64,000 nt of DNA from an uncultured Clostridia bacterium. Its GTDB lineage: Bacteria > Bacillota > Clostridia > Christensenellales > UBA1750. Below are positions 9,290-18,143 of the stretch, piece by piece (positions within the stretch are counted from its first letter, which is position 1; each line of letters begins with the position of its first letter). The notes under the pieces are model-generated. The model searched no databases. It saw nothing but the letters and a program-made list of their open reading frames with translations, and was not told the origin of the DNA. Where the stretch lies: contig CANQPP010000004.1 in NCBI GenBank assembly GCA_947625765.1, positions 29,841-93,840 of the forward strand, written 5' to 3'. Made by a program: the position numbers and the translations under genes.

Positions 9290-10530
9290 ACGCGGAGATC
9301 ATTTCCGTGGGCACCGAGCTGCTCATGGGCCAGATCGTCAACACCGACGCCCAGTACATCGCCTCCCGCTTAGGCGAGGTGGGCGTGGACTGCTTCTTCC
9401 AGCAGGTGGTGGGCGACAACGAGAAGCGCCTGCTGGAGGCCATATGCCTGGCGGAGGGCCGCAGCGACCTGGTGATCTTGACGGGGGGCCTCGGTCCCAC
9501 GCCCGACGACCTCACCAAGGAGACCCTGTGCAAACACTTGGGGCTCGAGATGCGGGAGGACGAGGCCAGCCGCGCGGCCATGGAGGACTACCTCTACGGC
9601 AAGGGCCGCAAGGTGAGCCCCAACAACTACAAGCAGGTCCTGTTCCCCATAGGGGCTGAAATTTTCGCTAACGACCGCGGCACGGCCCCCGGCTTTGCGG
9701 TGGAGAAGGGCGGCAAGCGCTACGCGGTGCTCCCCGGCCCGCCGGTGGAACTGGAGCGCATGGTGGACCTGCGGCTGATGCCCTACCTGCACGGCCTCTC
9801 GGAGGAGAAGATCGTATCGCGCACGCTCAAGTTCTTCGGCATCGGGGAATCCACACTGGCCTACGAGCTGCGGGAGCTGATCGACCACCAGGGCCGGGTC
9901 ACCATCGCCCCGTACGCGGGCTTTGGCGAGGTGAGCCTGCGCCTGAGCGTCAAGGCGCGGCCCGGCGAGGAGGTCACGCCCCTGTTCGACGAGGTGCAGG
10001 CCGCGATCTGCGAAAAGGTCGGCCAATACCTCTACACCGCGGACAGGCGCAGCCTGCCCCAGGTGACGGGCGAGCTGCTGCTGGAAAGGGAAAGAACGCT
10101 CTCCCTGGCCGAGTCCTGCACCGGCGGCATGATCGCCAGCGAGCTGGTGGCGCTGCCGGGCATTTCCCGGGCACTGCTGGAGGGCGTGGTGAGCTACTCC
10201 AACGAGGCCAAGATGCGCAGGCTGGGCGTGAAGGAAGAGACGCTGCGGCGCTATGGCGCGGTCAGCGCCCAGTGCGCAAGGGAAATGGCCCTGGGCGAGA
10301 AGGAGAAGAGCGGCAGCGATTACGCCCTTTCGGTCACGGGCATCGCGGGCCCGGACGGCGGCACGCCGGAAAAGCCCGTGGGCCTTGTGTACTTGGGGCT
10401 TGCCCGCCCGGACGGCAGCGCGGAGACGCAGGAGCTGCGCCTGGCCGGCGACCGCTCCCGGGTGCGCAGGCTGAGCATGCTCTCCGCGCTGGACCTGCTT
10501 AGGCGGGCCCTGCTGGAGGAAAGAAGCTGA
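9286..10530 (+). CDS. cinA: CinA, nicotinamide-nucleotide amidase / competence-damage protein
   Basis: A 414-aa two-domain protein. The N-terminal MoCF/MoeA-like domain (1-170; VGTELLMGQIVNTDAQY, TGGLGPTPDD) is linked in the family to ADP-ribose pyrophosphatase activity. The C-terminal CinA domain (about 260-410; LAESCTGGMIAS, VTGIAGPDGG) is the NMN deamidase that recycles NAD. It starts with GTG at 9286, overlapping the pgsA stop, and sits directly before recA, the arrangement from which the competence-damage name comes. Confidence 0.94.
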   Translation: MNAEIISVGTELLMGQIVNTDAQYIASRLGEVGVDCFFQQVVGDNEKRLLEAICLAEGRSDLVILTGGLGPTPDDLTKETLCKHLGLEMREDEASRAAMEDYLYGKGRKVSPNNYKQVLFPIGAEIFANDRGTAPGFAVEKGGKRYAVLPGPPVELERMVDLRLMPYLHGLSEEKIVSRTLKFFGIGESTLAYELRELIDHQGRVTIAPYAGFGEVSLRLSVKARPGEEVTPLFDEVQAAICEKVGQYLYTADRRSLPQVTGELLLERERTLSLAESCTGGMIASELVALPGISRALLEGVVSYSNEAKMRRLGVKEETLRRYGAVSAQCAREMALGEKEKSGSDYALSVTGIAGPDGGTPEKPVGLVYLGLARPDGSAETQELRLAGDRSRVRRLSMLSALDLLRRALLEERS

Positions 10531-10631
10531 CCCCCCAATATTTTAAATGAAGGGACGCGCGCGAAAGAAGCGGCGCGGCCCTGTAAGGACCTTAAACACA
10601 TCCCACGACAAAGAAAGGTGGCGCACGCCCG

Positions 10632-11717
10632 ATGGCAAGGACCAAGAGCGAGACTAGGACCGCCCACTACGGCGAGACCGACGCGGAGGAGAAGCAGAAG
10701 GCGCTGGACCTGGCGCTTTCCAACATCGAGAAACAGTTCGGCAAAGGTTCCATCATGAAGCTGGGCCAGACCAGCCACATGAACGTGCAGGTGATCCCCT
10801 CCGGCTGCCTGGAGCTGGACATCGCCCTGGGCGTGGGCGGCGTGCCCAAGGGCCGCATCATCGAGATCTACGGCCCGGAGTCCTCCGGCAAGACGACCAT
10901 GGCGCTGCACATGGTGGCGCAGGCCCAGAAGGCGGGCGGCACCGCCGCCTTCATCGACGCAGAGCACGCTTTGGACCCCGTGTACGCCAAGGCGCTGGGC
11001 GTCAACATCGACGAGCTGTACGTCTCCCAGCCGGACACCGGCGAGCAGGCGCTGGAGATCTGCGAGGCGCTGGTGCGCTCCGGCGCGGTGGACATCGTGG
11101 TCATCGACTCCGTGGCGGCCCTGGTGCCCAAGGCGGAGATCGAGGGCGAGATGGGCGACTCCCACGTGGGCCTGCAGGCCCGCCTGATGAGCCAGGCCCT
11201 GCGCAAGCTGGCCGGCATCATCAGCAAGACCAACTCCATCTGCATCTTCATCAACCAGCTGCGCGAAAAGGTGGGCGTGATGTTCGGCAACCCCGAGACC
11301 ACCGCCGGCGGCAAGGCGCTCAAGTTCTACGCCACCATCCGCCTGGACGTGCGCCGCATCGAGCAGATCAAGAAGGGCACCGAGGCCGTGGGCAACCGCG
11401 TGCGCATCAAGGTGGTCAAGAACAAGGTGGCCCCGCCCTTCCGCGTGGCCGAGTTCGACCTGCTCTACGGCAAGGGCGTCTCCCACGAGGGCTCCGTTTT
11501 GGACCTGGGTGTGCAGGCGGACATCATCGGCAAGTCCGGCGCGTTCTTCTCCTACAACGGGGAGAGGATCGGCCAGGGCCGCGAGAACGCCCGGCAGTTC
11601 CTGGAGGACCACCCCGCCATCTGCGACGAGATCGAGCAAAAGATCCGCGCCACGCTGGAGGTCAGCGGCCCCGCGAATGCGGAGGAGGACGAGCAGGCGG
11701 GCGAAACGGAGGAATAA
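10632..11717 (+). CDS. recA: Recombinase RecA
   Basis: A 361-aa strand-exchange ATPase for homologous recombination and SOS signalling. It shows Walker A GPESSGKT (about residue 81), Walker [10 protein letters not shown], the L2 loop [19 protein letters not shown] and the usual acidic C-terminal tail ([13 protein letters not shown]). Length and order are normal. A GC-rich imperfect hairpin lies in the 101-bp gap after cinA. No Gram-positive LexA box (GAAC-N4-GTTC) was seen there. Confidence 0.98.
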   Translation: MARTKSETRTAHYGETDAEEKQKALDLALSNIEKQFGKGSIMKLGQTSHMNVQVIPSGCLELDIALGVGGVPKGRIIEIYGPESSGKTTMALHMVAQAQKAGGTAAFIDAEHALDPVYAKALGVNIDELYVSQPDTGEQALEICEALVRSGAVDIVVIDSVAALVPKAEIEGEMGDSHVGLQARLMSQALRKLAGIISKTNSICIFINQLREKVGVMFGNPETTAGGKALKFYATIRLDVRRIEQIKKGTEAVGNRVRIKVVKNKVAPPFRVAEFDLLYGKGVSHEGSVLDLGVQADIIGKSGAFFSYNGERIGQGRENARQFLEDHPAICDEIEQKIRATLEVSGPANAEEDEQAGETEE

Positions 11718-11745
11718 GTTCGCCGCAAACGTTAAGATCTTAAGA

Positions 11746-11784
11746 AGCGGCGGGAAGGCCATCTGCGCTTTTCCGCCGCTTTTT
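11746..11784 (+). terminator. Terminator after recA
   Basis: AGCGGCGG (from 11746) pairs with CCGCCGCT (ending 11780), with a one-base bulge in the extension, followed by TTTT. Confidence 0.8.
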
Positions 11785-11865
11785 ATGTTTCAAAATTGGG
11801 GCTTTTTTTCGGGGCAAAGCCACCGTTTTTGCAGCCGTGGCGGGAGAGAATGTGCATTTTTCATG

Positions 11866-11895
11866 TTGACAGGGACCCCTTGGAACATATACAAT
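11866..11895 (+). promoter_or_regulatory. Promoter of rny
   Basis: TTGACA (11866-11871), 18-bp spacer, TACAAT (11890-11895), in an AT-rich patch. A start near 11902 would leave a leader of about 230 nt. Confidence 0.75.
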
Positions 11896-12132
11896 AGTAT
11901 ATATTATGACGGTGACGGTCTCTAGGGATACGATTTCGTTTTTTATATGTAATTGCTATAAGAACCAGGATACGATCTCCAGAAACGGGCGCCAGTTTGG
12001 GCGCGGGGCGTATTTTCCGCTTTCGGTTGCCGCTTGGGGGGCTAATTTTAGCGTGAAGGCTCCTTCAGGGCGGCGAGGCAGCGGTGCGCGTATCCGCGCG
12101 TTAGGGGCGTTGACCGGCATCGTTTTAAATCG

Positions 12133-13713
12133 ATGAAAGCGATGGTGGAAAAATTCATGATGGAGAAGCTGCTGTGGATCGCCGGGCTCGTCGTGGCCCT
12201 GGCGGCCGGGGCGGGCATCGGCGCCTGGATCGGCGCGAACAGGGCCCGCCGGAACATCGAACAGAAGATCGGCGACACCGAGGAAGCCATGAAGAAGCTG
12301 GTGGACGAGGCCAAGGAAAAGGCCGAGACCGTCAAGAAGGAGCGCATCCTGGAGGCCAAGGAGGAGATCCTCCGCCAGAAGACCGAGATGGAGCGCGATA
12401 TTCGGGAAAGGCGCAACGAGACGCAGCGCCTGGAGCGCCGCCTGCTGCAGAAGGAAGAGGCGCTGGATAAGAAGCAGGACAGCCTGGAAAGCCGCGAAAA
12501 CAATCTGACCCGCATGACCAAGGACTTAAAGGCCCGGCAGGAATCCCTGGACGCCCTGGAAGCGCAGAGGCTGGAAAAGCTGGAGCAGGTCGCAAAGATG
12601 ACCAGCGAGGAAGCCCGGCAGATGATCGTTTCCGCCGTGCAGAAGGACGCCTACCACGACGCGGCCGTGATGGTCCGCGAGATCGAACAGCAGGCCAAGG
12701 ACGAGGCCGAGAAGAAGGCCCGCAACATCATCTCCCTGGCCATACAAAAATGCGCCGCCGACCACGTGGCCGAGACCACGGTGTCCGTGGTGCCCCTGCC
12801 CAACGACGAGATGAAGGGCCGCATCATCGGCCGCGAGGGCCGCAACATCCGCGCCCTGGAGACCGCCACGGGCATAGACCTGATCATCGACGATACGCCG
12901 GAGGCGGTGATCCTCTCCGGCTTCGACCCCATCCGCAGGGAGATCGCCCGCATCGCCCTGGAGAAGCTCATCAACGACGGCCGCATCCACCCCACCCGCA
13001 TCGAGGAGATGGTGGAAAAGGCCAAGCGCGAGGTGGACAGCCAGATCCGCGAGGCCGGCGAGCAGGCCGTGTTCGAGACCGGCGTCCACGGGCTGCACAA
13101 CGAGCTGGTGCGCTTGCTGGGCCGCATGAAGTACCGCACCTCCTACGGCCAGAACGTGCTCAAGCACTCGGTCGAGGTCTCCTACCTGGCCGGCCTGATG
13201 GCCGCGGAGCTAGGCGCGGACGTGGCGCTGGCCAAGCGCGCGGGGCTGCTCCACGACATCGGCAAGGCCATCGACCACGAGGTCGAGGGCACCCACATCC
13301 AGATCGGCGCGGACCTGGCCAAGAAGTACCACGAGCACGACCTGGTCATCAACGCCATCGCCTCCCACCACGGCGACTGCGAGCCCGCCTCCGTGGAGGC
13401 CGTCCTGGTAGCCGCCGCGGACGCCATCTCCGGCGCGCGGCCCGGCGCCCGGCGCGAGACGCTGGAAAACTACATCAAGCGCCTGCAGCGGCTGGAGGAG
13501 ATCGCCGATTCCTTCGACGGCGTGGAGAAGTCCTTCGCCATCCAGGCGGGCCGCGAGATCCGCATCATGGTCAAGCCCGAGGACGTCAACGACAGCGGCG
13601 CCGTGGTCATGGCCAAGGAGATCGCCAAGCGCATCGAGAAGGAGCTTGAGTATCCCGGCCAGATCAAGGTGAACGTGATCCGCGAGCTGCGCGCCACGGA
13701 ATACGCAAAGTAA
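12133..13713 (+). CDS. rny: Ribonuclease Y
   Basis: A 526-aa membrane-anchored endoribonuclease that starts mRNA decay in Bacillota. It has one N-terminal transmembrane helix ([19 protein letters not shown], residues about 15-33), a long charged coiled coil (35-190), a KH RNA-binding domain ([15 protein letters not shown], about 230) and an HD metal phosphodiesterase domain ([12 protein letters not shown], about 372). The length fits the family (about 520). The exact start is uncertain: ATG codons occur at 12133, 12142, 12157 and 12160, none with a strong ribosome-binding site. The long leader and weak initiation signals may mean post-transcriptional control. Confidence 0.95.
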   Translation: MKAMVEKFMMEKLLWIAGLVVALAAGAGIGAWIGANRARRNIEQKIGDTEEAMKKLVDEAKEKAETVKKERILEAKEEILRQKTEMERDIRERRNETQRLERRLLQKEEALDKKQDSLESRENNLTRMTKDLKARQESLDALEAQRLEKLEQVAKMTSEEARQMIVSAVQKDAYHDAAVMVREIEQQAKDEAEKKARNIISLAIQKCAADHVAETTVSVVPLPNDEMKGRIIGREGRNIRALETATGIDLIIDDTPEAVILSGFDPIRREIARIALEKLINDGRIHPTRIEEMVEKAKREVDSQIREAGEQAVFETGVHGLHNELVRLLGRMKYRTSYGQNVLKHSVEVSYLAGLMAAELGADVALAKRAGLLHDIGKAIDHEVEGTHIQIGADLAKKYHEHDLVINAIASHHGDCEPASVEAVLVAAADAISGARPGARRETLENYIKRLQRLEEIADSFDGVEKSFAIQAGREIRIMVKPEDVNDSGAVVMAKEIAKRIEKELEYPGQIKVNVIRELRATEYAK

Positions 13714-13734
13714 ACGACCAAGACGAAAAAACAA

Positions 13735-13772
13735 AAGGGGAGAGGAACGGCGGGAGCCGGGCCGCTCCCCTT
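13735..13772 (+). terminator. Possible terminator after rny
   Basis: AAGGGGAG (13735-13742) pairs with CTCCCCTT (13765-13772) around an inner GC-rich loop. There is no clean T-run, only GTTGTTTTG a few bases later, so termination is plausible but weak. Confidence 0.4.
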
Positions 13773-13797
13773 GCCGTTGTTTTGGGGGAAAGGTAGA

Positions 13798-13826
13798 TTG
13801 CTTTTTCCCTGTCGCTTTGGTATACT
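13798..13826 (+). promoter_or_regulatory. Promoter of ybaB-recR
   Basis: TTGCTT (13798-13803), 17-bp spacer, TATACT (13821-13826), about 97 bp before ybaB. Confidence 0.65.
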
Positions 13827-13922
13827 TAAAAAAGGCAAGGCGCGGGAAATGGACGCGCTCAGGGCCCCAATATGCAGGGCCTTTCCACACACGACGAAAG
13901 ACAAACAGGGAGGTTTTCCAAC

Positions 13923-14261
13923 ATGGCCAAGGGCGGCGGATTCCCGGGCATGGGCGGCGGCAACATGCAACAGATGCTCCGGCAGGCCCAGAAGATGCAG
14001 CAGAACATTCAGAAGCTGCAGGAGGAACTGGAAGCGCGCGAGTACGAGACCAGCTCCGGCGGCGGCATGGTGAGCGTGAAGATGAACGGCAAGAAGGGGC
14101 TGCTGGCGGTCTCCATCAAGCCCGAGGCCGTGGACCCGGACGACGTGGAGATGCTGGAGGACCTGGTGATGGCCGCCGTCAACGAGGCGCTGCGCCAGGT
14201 GGAGGAGACCAACGAGACGGAAATGGGCAAGCTGACCGGCGGCAGGGGGTTCGGCTTCTGA
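13923..14261 (+). CDS. YbaB/EbfC family nucleoid-associated protein
   Basis: A 112-aa small DNA-binding protein of the YbaB/EbfC family, dimeric and usually encoded between dnaX and recR. The Met/Gln/Lys-rich first helix ([20 protein letters not shown]), the conserved [20 protein letters not shown] (residues about 44-63) and the C-terminal LTGGRGFGF fit the family. The start at 13923 has AGGGAGG upstream. An in-frame start 51 bp earlier lacks a site. dnaX, the usual left neighbour, is absent: the gene follows rny and has its own promoter. Confidence 0.93.
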   Translation: MAKGGGFPGMGGGNMQQMLRQAQKMQQNIQKLQEELEAREYETSSGGGMVSVKMNGKKGLLAVSIKPEAVDPDDVEMLEDLVMAAVNEALRQVEETNETEMGKLTGGRGFGF

Positions 14262-14262
14262 C

Positions 14263-14856
14263 ATGGCGGAACACTTGGATTCGGTGCAGCAGCTGGTGAT
14301 GCAGCTGGCCAAGCTGCCGGGCGTGGGCCGCAAGAGCGCCCAGCGCATGGCTTACCACCTGCTCTCCCAGCCGGTGGAGGAGGTCGAGGCGCTGGCGCAG
14401 GCCATCGCCCAGGCCCGCAGGAGCGTCAAGCGCTGCCCGGTGTGCGGCAACTACACGGACGGCGAGAAGTGCTCCATCTGCGCGGACGAGAGGCGCGACC
14501 ACGGCGTGCTCTGCGTGGTCCGCGACCCCAGGGACGTGGCCGCCATGGAGCGCACGCGGGACTACAACGGGCTCTACCACGTGCTGCACGGGGTGATCTC
14601 GCCCATGGAGGGCGTGGGCCCCGAGGACATCGCCATCAAGGAGCTGCTGGGGCGGCTGGACGGCGTGCACGAGGTGATCCTGGCCACCAACCCCGACATC
14701 GAGGGCGAGGCCACGGCCGCCTACATCGCGCGGCTGCTCAAGCCCCTGGGCGTCAAGGTCAGCCGCATCGCCCACGGCATGCCCGTCGGCAGCGACCTGG
14801 AATACACCGACGAGATCACGCTCTCCCGCGCCATGCGCGGAAGGACCGATATGTAA
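14263..14856 (+). CDS. recR: Recombination mediator RecR
   Basis: A 197-aa recombinational repair protein that works with RecO (and RecF) to load RecA on gapped DNA. It has a helix-hairpin-helix ([20 protein letters not shown]), a C4 zinc finger ([16 protein letters not shown], about residue 57), a Toprim domain (from about 78) and the C-terminal Walker-like region. It starts 1 bp after the ybaB stop. Confidence 0.97.
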   Translation: MAEHLDSVQQLVMQLAKLPGVGRKSAQRMAYHLLSQPVEEVEALAQAIAQARRSVKRCPVCGNYTDGEKCSICADERRDHGVLCVVRDPRDVAAMERTRDYNGLYHVLHGVISPMEGVGPEDIAIKELLGRLDGVHEVILATNPDIEGEATAAYIARLLKPLGVKVSRIAHGMPVGSDLEYTDEITLSRAMRGRTDM

Positions 14857-14924
14857 AAAACAAGGACGCCGCGGGCCTGGCCTGCGGCGTCTCCGGCATC
14901 AGGAGAAAAGGGGGGCCATTACTT

Positions 14925-16286
14925 ATGTACACGATGAAGGCAAGACAGATCCCGCTGGACGACAACTGGGACGTGATCGTGATCGGCGGCGGGCCTGCGG
15001 GCTGCACCGCCGCCGCCTCCGCCGCGCGGGAAGGAGCGAAAACGCTGCTCATCGAGGCGACGGGCTCCCTGGGCGGCATGGGCACCTCCGGGCTCGTGCC
15101 GGCCTGGTGCCCCTTCTCCGACAAGGAGAAGATCATCTACCGCGGCATGGCGGAGACGGTCTTTTCCCGCTCCAAGGCCGCAAGCCCCCACGTGCAGCCG
15201 GAGGACACCGAGTGGGTGCCCATCAGCCCGGAGGACCTAAAGCGCGTCTACGACGAGCTGATGGAGGAATACGGCGTTCGCGTGCTGTTCAACACCTTCC
15301 TCTGCGAGGCAGAGACGGAAAACGGCGAGGTGAAGGCCGTGGTGGTCTCCAACAAGTCCGGCCTTTCGGCGTATAAGGCCAAGGTGTACGTGGACGGCAG
15401 CGGGGACGGCGACCTGGCCGTGATGGCCGGTGCTTCCTACGAATTCGGGGAAAACGGCGGCGAGCCGATGCCCTCGTCCCTCTGCTTTATCCTGACCAAC
15501 GTGGACATGTACGCCTACCAGTACCACCCGAAATACGGCCTCGTCCACGGCGGGATGCACCCGGGCAACCCGCAGAGCTTTGCCCACCAGCTGCCCGCGG
15601 ATGCGCGCTACCCCGATATCGTGGACACGCATCTGTGCAACAACATCATAGGCCCGGGCACCGTGGGCTTCAACGCGGGGCATTTGTTTGGCCTGGATTC
15701 CACCGACCCAAAGAGCGTTTCGGCCGCCATGATCACAGGCAGGCGCATCGCCCGGCAGTATCGGGACGCGCTGGCATCCTACTTCCCGGAGGCCTTCGGC
15801 AACGCCTACCTGGTGGCGACCGCGCCGGTGATGGGCATCCGCGAGTCCCGGCGCATCGTGGGCGACTACACGCTGACGGTGGAGGACTACGCGAACAAGG
15901 CGGACTTCCCCGACGAGATCTGCCGCAACAGCTATTATCTGGACATCCACTACACCCAGGAGGAGCTCAAGCGCCTAGCGGAGGGCGGCATCGACGAGAC
16001 CGCCCGCTGCGCCCGCTACGGCGCGGGGGAGTCCCACGGCATCCCCTACCGCTCGCTTTTGCCAAAAGGGGTCAGGAACGTCCTGGTGGCGGGCCGCTCG
16101 ATCTCCTGCGACAAGCGCATACAGGGCTCCGTCCGCGTGATGCCCGTGTGCCTGGCCATGGGCGAGGCGGCGGGCATGGCCGCCGCGTTCGCCGCCGCGG
16201 GCGATAAAGACGTGCACAAGGTCGATACGCACCGCCTGCGGGCGCGGCTGCGGCAGATGGGCGCCTATTTCCACGGGGAGGCTTAA
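14925..16286 (+). CDS. FAD-dependent oxidoreductase
   Basis: A 453-aa flavoprotein of the FAD_oxidored group. The N-terminal dinucleotide-binding motif VIVIGGGPAGCTAAASAA (about residue 20) is followed by the acidic end LLIEATGSLGGMGTSG. The second FAD motif is C-terminal: GVRNVLVAGRSISCD and AMGEAAGMAAAFA. No signal peptide or membrane helix is seen, so it is probably cytoplasmic. The substrate is unknown; relatives sit in carbohydrate and polyol catabolic loci. The start at 14925 is preceded by GGAGAAAAGGGGGG; an ATG at 14934 is the alternative. It stands alone, 68 bp after recR. Confidence 0.8.
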   Translation: MYTMKARQIPLDDNWDVIVIGGGPAGCTAAASAAREGAKTLLIEATGSLGGMGTSGLVPAWCPFSDKEKIIYRGMAETVFSRSKAASPHVQPEDTEWVPISPEDLKRVYDELMEEYGVRVLFNTFLCEAETENGEVKAVVVSNKSGLSAYKAKVYVDGSGDGDLAVMAGASYEFGENGGEPMPSSLCFILTNVDMYAYQYHPKYGLVHGGMHPGNPQSFAHQLPADARYPDIVDTHLCNNIIGPGTVGFNAGHLFGLDSTDPKSVSAAMITGRRIARQYRDALASYFPEAFGNAYLVATAPVMGIRESRRIVGDYTLTVEDYANKADFPDEICRNSYYLDIHYTQEELKRLAEGGIDETARCARYGAGESHGIPYRSLLPKGVRNVLVAGRSISCDKRIQGSVRVMPVCLAMGEAAGMAAAFAAAGDKDVHKVDTHRLRARLRQMGAYFHGEA

Positions 16287-16327
16287 AGAAAACGCCGTAA
16301 GGGGAAGGCCTTAAGGAGGAAGCCGAA

Positions 16328-16555
16328 ATGAAGCCGAAGCAGGCAGGGAAATGCAGGGATGCGCTGATGATCGCAGGCGTTGTTGTGATGCTCCTGGGAT
16401 ATCTATACAAGACGTTTTTGATCGCGGGCCTCTGCGTCGCCGCTTCCTGCCTGCTGCCCCATTTCCTGTTTTACAGGTGCCCGCACTGCGGAAAGCTCCT
16501 GGGGAGGAACGAGGAGAGGTTCTGCCAGCACTGCGGGGAGAGCATCGAGGAATGA
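16328..16555 (+). CDS. Small membrane protein with C-terminal zinc ribbon
   Basis: A 75-aa protein with two hydrophobic helices (about residues 12-25 and 30-48) followed by a two-CxxC zinc ribbon (YRCPHCGKLLG and FCQHCGESIEE). Not recognised as a named family. The ribbon would face the cytoplasm if both helices cross the membrane. The start has a perfect TAAGGAGG site. It may be co-transcribed with the FAD oxidoreductase (41 bp away). Confidence 0.75.
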   Translation: MKPKQAGKCRDALMIAGVVVMLLGYLYKTFLIAGLCVAASCLLPHFLFYRCPHCGKLLGRNEERFCQHCGESIEE

Positions 16556-16666
16556 AGGACCCGTTCTGCTAAGGGGCCGCGGGACCCGGCATCATGGCGG
16601 CACGATGAGGAAGATGAAACAGAGGACCGTTCGACAGAACATGAGTAACAAGGGAGGAACGACACA

Positions 16667-16858
16667 GTGAACAAGGTGCATTTGGTACAAATCATTTTTG
16701 TGGTCGTGGAGATACTCGCGGCGATCCCGCTTACGATCGAGGTGTTCGGGGACATGGACCCGGGCGTGATCACGGTCTCCGCGGTCGTCCTTTGGGTGGG
16801 CATGATCGGAAGCATGGTCTGCGCGCTCATCCGTGTCGCGCAGGCGAAGAAGAAGTGA
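16667..16858 (+). CDS. Small two-helix membrane protein
   Basis: A 63-aa protein made almost entirely of two hydrophobic segments (LVQIIFVVVEILAAIPLTI and VITVSAVVLWVGMIGSMVCA) with a basic tail (AQAKKK). It starts with GTG at 16667 behind AGGGAGG. No family is recognised. It sits between the zinc-ribbon protein and the acetyltransferase on the same strand. Confidence 0.65.
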   Translation: MNKVHLVQIIFVVVEILAAIPLTIEVFGDMDPGVITVSAVVLWVGMIGSMVCALIRVAQAKKK

Positions 16859-16924
16859 ACAGAAGGCCTGCCGGGACAACGAGAGGCAGATCGGGGTCTG
16901 CGGAAAAGAGGAGGATAAAGGGAT

Positions 16925-17377
16925 ATGCGCATCGTCAGAGCGGAAGTGAGCGAGCTTCCGCTCGTTGTGCAAATGAAGATGAACATGTTCAGGGAAGCCG
17001 GGTCGGCTTCTTTGCTGCAGGAGCATGCGGAGGAAATGATCCTGCAAACATACAGCGCATTGTACCAAGAGGACAGATGCTGTCATTTCCTCGTCTATGA
17101 TGAAAGGGGGAAATGTACTGCATGTGCGGGTGCGGTCATTAAGGACGATATCCCCTTTTGCTTTTTCAAGACCCCATATTACGGATATGTTATCGACGTA
17201 TACTGTGTTCCGGAAGACAGGCGAAAGGGCTATGCCACGGGAGCGATGGAGGCGGTGCTCCGCTGGCTGAAAGAAAAAGGGGTGCATAGCATTAAGCTGA
17301 AGCCTTCCGGAACAGGCCGCCATTTGTATGAAAGAATGGGGTTTTGCGACTCCGGGGAGATGGAAAAATGGATATAG
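16925..17377 (+). CDS. GNAT family N-acetyltransferase
   Basis: A 150-aa acetyl-CoA-dependent acetyltransferase. Motif A for coenzyme A binding is VYCVPEDRRKGYATGAMEAV (about residues 96-115), and LYERMGFCDSGEMEKW is the usual GNAT C-terminus. The substrate is unknown. An AGAGGAGG site precedes the ATG. The gene is visibly less GC-rich and uses more A/T-ending codons than its neighbours, which suggests recent transfer. Confidence 0.85.
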   Translation: MRIVRAEVSELPLVVQMKMNMFREAGSASLLQEHAEEMILQTYSALYQEDRCCHFLVYDERGKCTACAGAVIKDDIPFCFFKTPYYGYVIDVYCVPEDRRKGYATGAMEAVLRWLKEKGVHSIKLKPSGTGRHLYERMGFCDSGEMEKWI

Positions 17378-17490
17378 AGGACGCGGAGAAACGCGCAGAA
17401 CGCTGTTTACTCGGATGCTGCAAGACAGTATGCCTGGACGGTATACTGGCGGATATCGAACGGTCGGCGGCTCGCCAGGCCGTCATTTGA
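17368..17490 (+). CDS. Possible 40-aa cysteine-containing small ORF
   Basis: ATG at 17368 opens a 40-aa frame (MDIEDAEKRAERCLLGCCKT...) that overlaps the last 10 bp of the acetyltransferase and ends 13 bp before the VOC gene. A purine-rich GGGGAGATGG precedes it. It has four Cys, including a CC pair. It could be a small protein, a coupling ORF or a remnant. Unrecognised. Confidence 0.3.
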   Translation: MDIEDAEKRAERCLLGCCKTVCLDGILADIERSAARQAVI

Positions 17491-17503
17491 AAGGAGAAAC
17501 AAC

Positions 17504-17893
17504 ATGAAGTGCTGTGCGCAGGTCTATGTGATGAACAGCCTGGAGGCTGCCCAAACTTATTGCCGGGCGTTCGGGGCGGAGATCACGCTGGAGATGAAGA
17601 ACAGCAGCGGGACCGCCTACGACCACTGCGTCCTGTCGGTGGACGGCGAGGGGATCATGGCCCTGGCCGAGGCCAAGCGCCCCTACGACGCGAGGGCCAT
17701 CCAGGAGATGAAATGGGAGACCATGACGTTCAACGCCTTCGAGCTGGGGACGGTCGAAAGGGTCCAAAACGCCTTCCAGGTGCTCAGCAGCGACGGCGGC
17801 GTCGTGCTCGAGGAGCTGCATGAATACCCCTGGAACGCCTGCGGCGGCACCGTGATCGACAAGTACGGCGTGTGCTGGTGGGTCGGCATTTAA
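17504..17893 (+). CDS. VOC (glyoxalase/PhnB-like) family protein
   Basis: A 129-aa protein of the vicinal-oxygen-chelate fold, PhnB-like subgroup: AAQTYCRAFGAEITLEM near the N-terminus and the typical ending DKYGVCWWVGI. Members are metal enzymes or binding proteins with varied roles (glyoxalase, antibiotic binding, methyltransferase-like), so no reaction is assigned. The start is supported by GAAAGGAG 8 bp upstream. A terminator follows at 17923. Confidence 0.8.
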   Translation: MKCCAQVYVMNSLEAAQTYCRAFGAEITLEMKNSSGTAYDHCVLSVDGEGIMALAEAKRPYDARAIQEMKWETMTFNAFELGTVERVQNAFQVLSSDGGVVLEELHEYPWNACGGTVIDKYGVCWWVGI

Positions 17894-17921
17894 AGCGAAC
17901 AGAAGCGTTTCCATTTTAAGC

Positions 17922-17955
17922 AAAGAAGCGGACGGTCGGCGCCCGCTTCTTTTGC
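17922..17955 (+). terminator. Terminator after the VOC gene
   Basis: AAGAAGCG (17923-17930) pairs with CGCTTCTT (ending at 17951-17952), followed by a short TTT. Confidence 0.7.
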
Positions 17956-18063
17956 GTTGGCGTTGATTTCCAAAAAGAGCAAATTCAAGAAAAAACACAA
18001 ACAGGAAAAGCAGAAACAAAGCCCCGCGGACCTTCGTTTAATGAGAGTATGCAGGGATTGGAT

Positions 18064-18092
18064 TTGCATTCCGTCCCTGTCTGTGCTAAACT
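18064..18092 (+). promoter_or_regulatory. Promoter of the cotH operon
   Basis: TTGCAT (18064-18069), 17-bp spacer, TAAACT (18087-18092), about 50 bp before the start. Confidence 0.55.
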
Positions 18093-18143
18093 GGATGTCG
18101 GAAAAGCGGGGATCGACCCGATGTTCGCTTAGGAGGAATCACG

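Larger units (their letters stand above)
11718..12132 (+). other. Intergenic region between recA and rny
   Basis: 415 bp with no convincing gene. It holds the recA terminator (11746-11784), a promoter (11866-11895) and then a leader of about 230 nt before rny. The leader has two exact copies of GGATACGAT (11926-11934 and 11968-11976) and is more AT-rich than its surroundings. Confidence 0.6.

Noticed and set aside
10531..10631. LexA/SOS box upstream of recA
   Set aside because: Looked for GAAC-N4-GTTC-type dyads and found none; only a GC-rich hairpin is visible.
11906..12136. 76-aa ORF before rny
   Set aside because: No ribosome-binding site, unlike any family, and it lies in the leader downstream of the rny promoter.
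14865..14891. GACGCCGC/GCGGCGTC hairpin after recR as a terminator
   Set aside because: A good stem but no T-run on either side; it may only be an attenuating or processing structure.
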